Source of the DNA: Smittium culicis
Taxonomy: Eukaryota; Kickxellomycota; Harpellomycetes; Harpellales; Legeriomycetaceae
DNA length: 43,646 nt
NCBI GenBank assembly: GCA_001970855.1
Contig: LSSN01000109.1
Span: 1-43,646, forward strand
Reading direction: 5' to 3'
A program made the translations under genes and the position numbers. A model generated the notes under the pieces. That model had not been told where the DNA came from. It saw only the letters and a program-made list of their open reading frames with translations, and searched no databases. This document shows, one piece after another, positions 38,997-43,646 of the stretch (position 1 is the first letter of the stretch; each line of letters starts with the position of its first letter).

Positions 38997-41900
38997 ATGA
39001 ATAACAACTACTCTGTAAGTACCATTTACCCTTCCCCCCACCACTACTGCAACCATCGCATATATCTTACACTTTATTTTATTTTTACTATAGGTAGACT
39101 TAGAGGCTGCTATAAACGAAACCAAACGCAAAATTTGGAATGAAGAAAAAATTCTGAACGGCGCTAAATCGATGCGCTCCCAATACACAAACATCAACGT
39201 CATAGCTGAACTTGATGTACAACTCCTTGAAACTGAAAAACGCATCGATTACCTCCAAAATAAACTAAAAGAACTCAAAGCAAAACAACTCTCAAAACCC
39301 CTCCTAACAAGTACACCCCCCCCCCCACTTTTACCTTACTTCTTATACCTACGCTCCCTCTTATATCTATCTAATCCCCCTACTACTACTTTTCTCTACA
39401 TCTCTAATTAACTTATTATAGATTCCAGCGATCAGTCCTCAATCTCCTCCCAAATCACTACCCGCCCCCACTCCCAATCCTTCTCAAAATTAGATCTCCG
39501 AAAAGCCTCCGCTGCTCTTTCATCCCAAAAAATTTCCCTCAAAATGTACGAAATCGCTTACAAACTTCAAATCGAAAAAAAATTATCCGAAGCAACAAGC
39601 CGGATGGCCTCTATCTACACAAACGATTACCTCAGAGGAAATAAAAAAAAAATGGCTCAGGTCACCGAAGCCACCTATGTCCTCTCTGACTCTAGAAATA
39701 AAACTAGACTCCTCGAACAAGCCTTTAAAAATTACCAAACTTTATACGTTGACTATTTTGACCATCTAGACTCCGCTGACGACGGCCCTGAACTCTTGCA
39801 AAGTCTCCGCTTAAAACGCCCCCTTAGTGGAAAGCTTGAAATCAAAATCATCGCTGGCCGCTCCCTAAATAGAGCCCCTACAAGGCTTAAACATATAACC
39901 CCTGAAACTTACGTCCAAATCAAAGTCGATGGCGCTGTTAAAGCCTCCACTAGACCCTCTAAAACCTCCTCCTGGAACGAATCTTTTCAATTCAACCTCA
40001 ATAAAGCCTCTGAAATCGAATTCTGCCTCTTTGAACGCGTTGAACAAGACGTACTAGTCGGTGTAATGTGGGTCAAACTCCACGATATCCAAGAAGACCT
40101 CAGAAATCAATTAAAACCTGATGAGTCTGCATCTGGTTGGGCCCCTGCTAACCACTTAAACGATAAGCCCCCCACCTCTAACTCTAGTATCATGCCCTCT
40201 GGCACCACTGGTTACGTCGACCCCAATGGAAACGGTATCCAATGCAACTGGGATGTTGAACCCTCTGGCAACCTCGAACTATGGCTCAATTTCACTAAAG
40301 ATGTCGTAAAACGAAAAGTCCCTGAGGGTTTAGGCCGTAAAGCCGCAGTTCGCAAAAGAAAAGGCCCTTGCACCCAAATGTACAGACACCACCTTTACGA
40401 GTTCCACTCTTACACCATCTCAAAATGCTCCATTTGTGAAGATTACCTTGTCAACTCTGTAGGCCTACAATGTGAAGACTGCGGCCTCTTCGTTCACGAT
40501 AAATGTGTCTCCAAAATTGTCACCCGCTGCCTCATTGGCGCCCCCCCTGATGACTCCTCTGAACCTGAAATTGACCCCATCGAAATCATCAAGTATCGCA
40601 TCCCCCACAGATGGGAATTCACAACAAGCCTGGGTGCCAATTGGTGTTCTCATTGCGGATCCATCGTTACAATTGGCCGCAAAGTTTACAAATGCTCAGA
40701 ATGCTCAATTATCTGTCACGCCGCCTGCTCAACTTTTGTACCAAACTTTTGCGGAATGAAATTATACAGAGCTTACGATATCTTGCTGCAAATTAAAAAT
40801 ACTTTAATCCCTAAGCCAAAAGTATTAAGCAACGCTCGAAACTCTATTTCTAAAAAAGATTTTAAATCAACCATTCCATCCTCAGGTACCCCCACCCTCA
40901 ATATCTTACCTTCCTCTCACTCCTCTAAACTCGACTCTCATCACCTCTCTGATTCCTTAAGCATCAACTCCTCCAATGACCCCAACAAAAGATCTTCATC
41001 TTACACCCTCGACAACAACCAAATGGCCCAATTATCTATTTCCAACAAGACTACCAACTCTGCCCTCAATTCTAACATTACCCAAAACAACCAATCCCCA
41101 ACTAAAATAGCTCCCAATCTATCCCCTACTGCTAACCATAACTCCCATCCCTTAAAACAGCCTAAAATAACTGCCTTGAAAGTTAAAGAAAAAACTTATA
41201 AAACTGACGACTTTAAATTTTTGGCTGTTTTAGGAAAAGGTAACTTTGGTAAAGTTATGCTCGCTGAAGATAATGCTACTAAAGGCCTATACGCCATTAA
41301 AATTCTCAAAAAACAGTTCATTGCTGAAAACGATGAATTCGAAAGTACAAGAAGCGAAAAAAGAGTTTTACTCATTGCAAATAAGGATCGCCACCCTTTC
41401 TTAATTGGCCTCCACTCTTGCTTCCAAACTGATTCTCGTATCTTTTTCGTCATGGAATATATCTCTGGTGGTGATTTGATGATGCACATTCAAAGACAGC
41501 AATTCGGCGAACGAAGAGCTAAATTTTACGCCTGCGAAGTTCTATTAGGTATCGAATACTTCCACAAAAACTCCATCGTTTATAGAGATCTAAAACTTGA
41601 TAATATTATGTTGGGGGCTGATGGACACATCAAAATCGCTGATTATGGTCTATGCAAGGAAAATATGCCTTATGGCCAAACTACTCACACCTTTTGCGGA
41701 ACCCCTGAATTCATGGCTCCTGAAATTGTTCTTGAACAAAGATACGGAAAAGCTGTCGATTGGTGGGCTTTTGGTGTCTTGATCTATGAAATGCTACTAG
41801 GTCAATCTCCATTTAGAGGTGAAGACGAAGATGAGATATTTGACTCTATCCTTGAAGATGAGGTTTTATACCCTGTAAACATGTCTCGTGACTCTGTTAG

Positions 41901-42216
41901 CATTTGCCAAGAATTACTTGAAAGAGACCCTAATAAAAGACTCGGCTCTGGTCCTGATGACTCAGAAGAAGTTAAAAACCATCCCTTCTTCAGAGGAATT
42001 AATTGGTCTGATATCTTCAACAAAAGAATCACCCCTCCTTTCATTCCACAAATTAATGGAAGATCTGATATTAGCAATTTTGATACTGAGTTTACTCGTG
42101 AGAGACCAAACTTAACCATTATCAACTATAAAATCAGCCCCGAAGACCAAAAAGAATTTGAAAACTTTGACTACACTGCCCCTTGGGCTGGAAAGTCTGA
42201 AAAATGGACATATTAA
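38997..42216 (+). CDS. PKC1: Protein kinase C (Pkc1-type)
   Basis: Three exons: 38997-39014, 39094-39310 and 39422-42216, giving 1009 aa with joins in frame. Order of domains: two HR1 coiled-coil repeats within residues 7-200 (Rho1-binding); a C2-like domain at about 216-330 (KLEIKIIAGRSLN); two C1 zinc fingers at about 400-449 (HHLYEFHSYTISKCSICEDY) and 473-523 (HRWEFTTSLGANWCSHCG); a Ser/Asn linker; and the kinase at about 676-935. The kinase has GKGNFGKV, Lys in AIKILKK, YRDLKLDN and CGTPEFMAPE, and the AGC tail ends with the hydrophobic motif FENFDYTAP. The metal-binding motif reads DYG instead of DFG, which is usual in this subfamily. Pkc1 is activated by Rho1 at the membrane and starts the cell-wall-integrity MAPK cascade. 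The gene is richer in C at third positions than its neighbours. Confidence 0.95.
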
Positions 42217-43646
42217 ATTAACCATCTTCTACATTCCTTTTTTATATTTCCTCTCACCTACCACTTTTCTCGCTTAATTTTTATATCATCTTATTTTATC
42301 TATTCATTCTCATTACTATACCCATATCTCCCAATAACTTACTTTTTTATTTAATTCTCATCCTTTATTTTTTTTTTCCATATCCGTAACCCCTTAATAT
42401 AATGTTATATAATCATCACCTGATATTGGATTTTAGTCATTTTATCATTTCATTCATAATTTACAAAAAAAAAAAAAATCACACTTTTAATACTCACCAT
42501 ACTAATTCCATCACTACAATGAAAACTCACCTATAAAAAAAACATTTTTTATAACTATTTCCCCGTTTTAATCATATCTATCTTAATAACTCCGCGATGA
42601 AAATGATTTTTCATAAAAATTTTGTAAAAACTCTGTAAAAATTCTTGGTGTCAATCTCTCTAACAACTTTTAAATATATTATTATTTTTATTTTTATTAT
42701 CATTGAAAAATAAAATTTTAAACTTTTTTTGAGTTTAAAACAAAATTTATTAATAGTGTAATTTATTTTTTTATTTAGCTCATACACTTTAGTATAAAAT
42801 AAATCACTTTTTTGAAATTTCGTACTTATAAATTTATTTTAACTATTAGACCATTTGTAAAATATTTACCATAAAATATGTAATATATTATTATGAAAGC
42901 AAAGATTCTCATTTTAAATCTTAGTGGTTTAATAAAGAATCTAAAATTGAATCTAAAAATTTGAATGATATTTTTTTTTTAGTTATCAAAAATTTGAGTT
43001 TAAAGTATAAATATAATAGCTGTTTTTAGTATAAAGATAAGTTGATTTCTCAAATATTATGCATACAATTATAAAATATTGTGGTATCATAAATACAATA
43101 AATATAAATTAGTTATAATTTAATATACGTTTTACTTATTCTAAACATATTTATTAAGATTAAGATAGTGAATTAAGAAATTTATAAAAATATCGAGTAC
43201 ATTTAAAATATAATTTGATTTTTATTCATTTTATTCAATTTTTATATTGAACTTAACCATATTTTTTAGCTAATTGCATTGTATAGTATTATGATTATTT
43301 TAATTTTTTTTTTTGATAAAAAAACTTTTTTTATTGGTAATTCAAATGTTTTTCTTTGTATTACAAGTAAATATCATCATAAAAAATTATGATAAAAACT
43401 AAATTATAAATATAAAATATAATCATTATAAAATTAACTAGGAAAATCCCCAGTATTACTCGCTAAATTATAATTATTTTTGAGAAATATGATATTGAAC
43501 ATAAAAAAATAGAGCTTCTGTAGTAAATTGGATTAAAATATATTAAATAATCACTGGCTAAAACATAAAAAACTTGAATTTTAAATCAATAAATATCTTT
43601 TGGAAAATTAAAAGCTCTATTTAGTTTAAGATAATACAAGCTTTTT
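42217..43646. other. AT-rich region downstream of PKC1
   Basis: 1.4 kb of very AT-rich DNA up to the window end. The first 250 bp are pyrimidine-rich 3' flank. I see no gene, no MITE copy and no repeat worth naming. Confidence 0.6.

Noticed and set aside
41620..41670. DYG instead of DFG in PKC1 as a sign of a dead kinase
   Set aside because: The rest of the active site is intact (GKGNFGKV, AIKILKK, YRDLKLDN), and DYG is usual in fungal Pkc1 and PKN-type kinases.

Overview
This is an AT-rich eukaryotic (fungal) segment. The evidence is conserved fungal or pan-eukaryotic proteins split by short GT-AG introns, a Pkc1-type kinase with the fungal HR1-C2-C1-C1-kinase layout, and an Rrg9/neugrin mitochondrial protein. 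Low GC, Asn/Ser-rich low-complexity proteins, compact introns and old LINE and Ty3 remnants suggest an early-diverging filamentous fungus. A Kickxellomycotina/Harpellales (Smittium-like) origin is my guess; the sequence does not prove it.

Layout. 1-3.3 kb is non-coding and carries small inverted-repeat elements of two families. 3.3-8.3 kb holds a CHRAC15/Dpb3-like histone-fold gene, an unrecognised three-exon gene (minus) and an RRG9/neugrin homologue. 9.2-18.1 kb holds a seven-helix receptor (minus), MRT4 (plus, five exons), a bromodomain-associated histone-fold protein (minus) and RPN10 (minus, six exons). 18.8-29.9 kb is a retrotransposon graveyard: a decayed Ty3/gypsy reverse transcriptase, a decayed LINE with endonuclease and reverse transcriptase, a probable solo LTR sitting in the LINE endonuclease region, and a fainter plus-strand LINE relic. 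29.9-36.6 kb holds CUE3/ASCC2, VPS52 (nine exons) and cofilin (minus, first exon only ATG). 36.6-39.0 kb is a long promoter/repeat region with a 22-bp minisatellite and nested small transposons. 39.0-42.2 kb is PKC1, and the last 1.4 kb is AT-rich non-coding DNA.

The genes are ordinary housekeeping functions (replication/chromatin, ribosome assembly, ribosome rescue, proteasome, vesicle tethering, actin, cell-wall signalling) and are not an operon or cluster. The most interesting structure is in the non-coding DNA. One family of about 190 bp has TTAA target sites and CCCTTTCCCG/CGGGAAAGGG ends (piggyBac-like MITE). A second family of 246-247 bp has GGGAGATTCT ends and 4-bp target duplications. 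One copy of the second is inserted inside a copy of the first. Repeated CCAAT boxes also occur in most long promoter regions.
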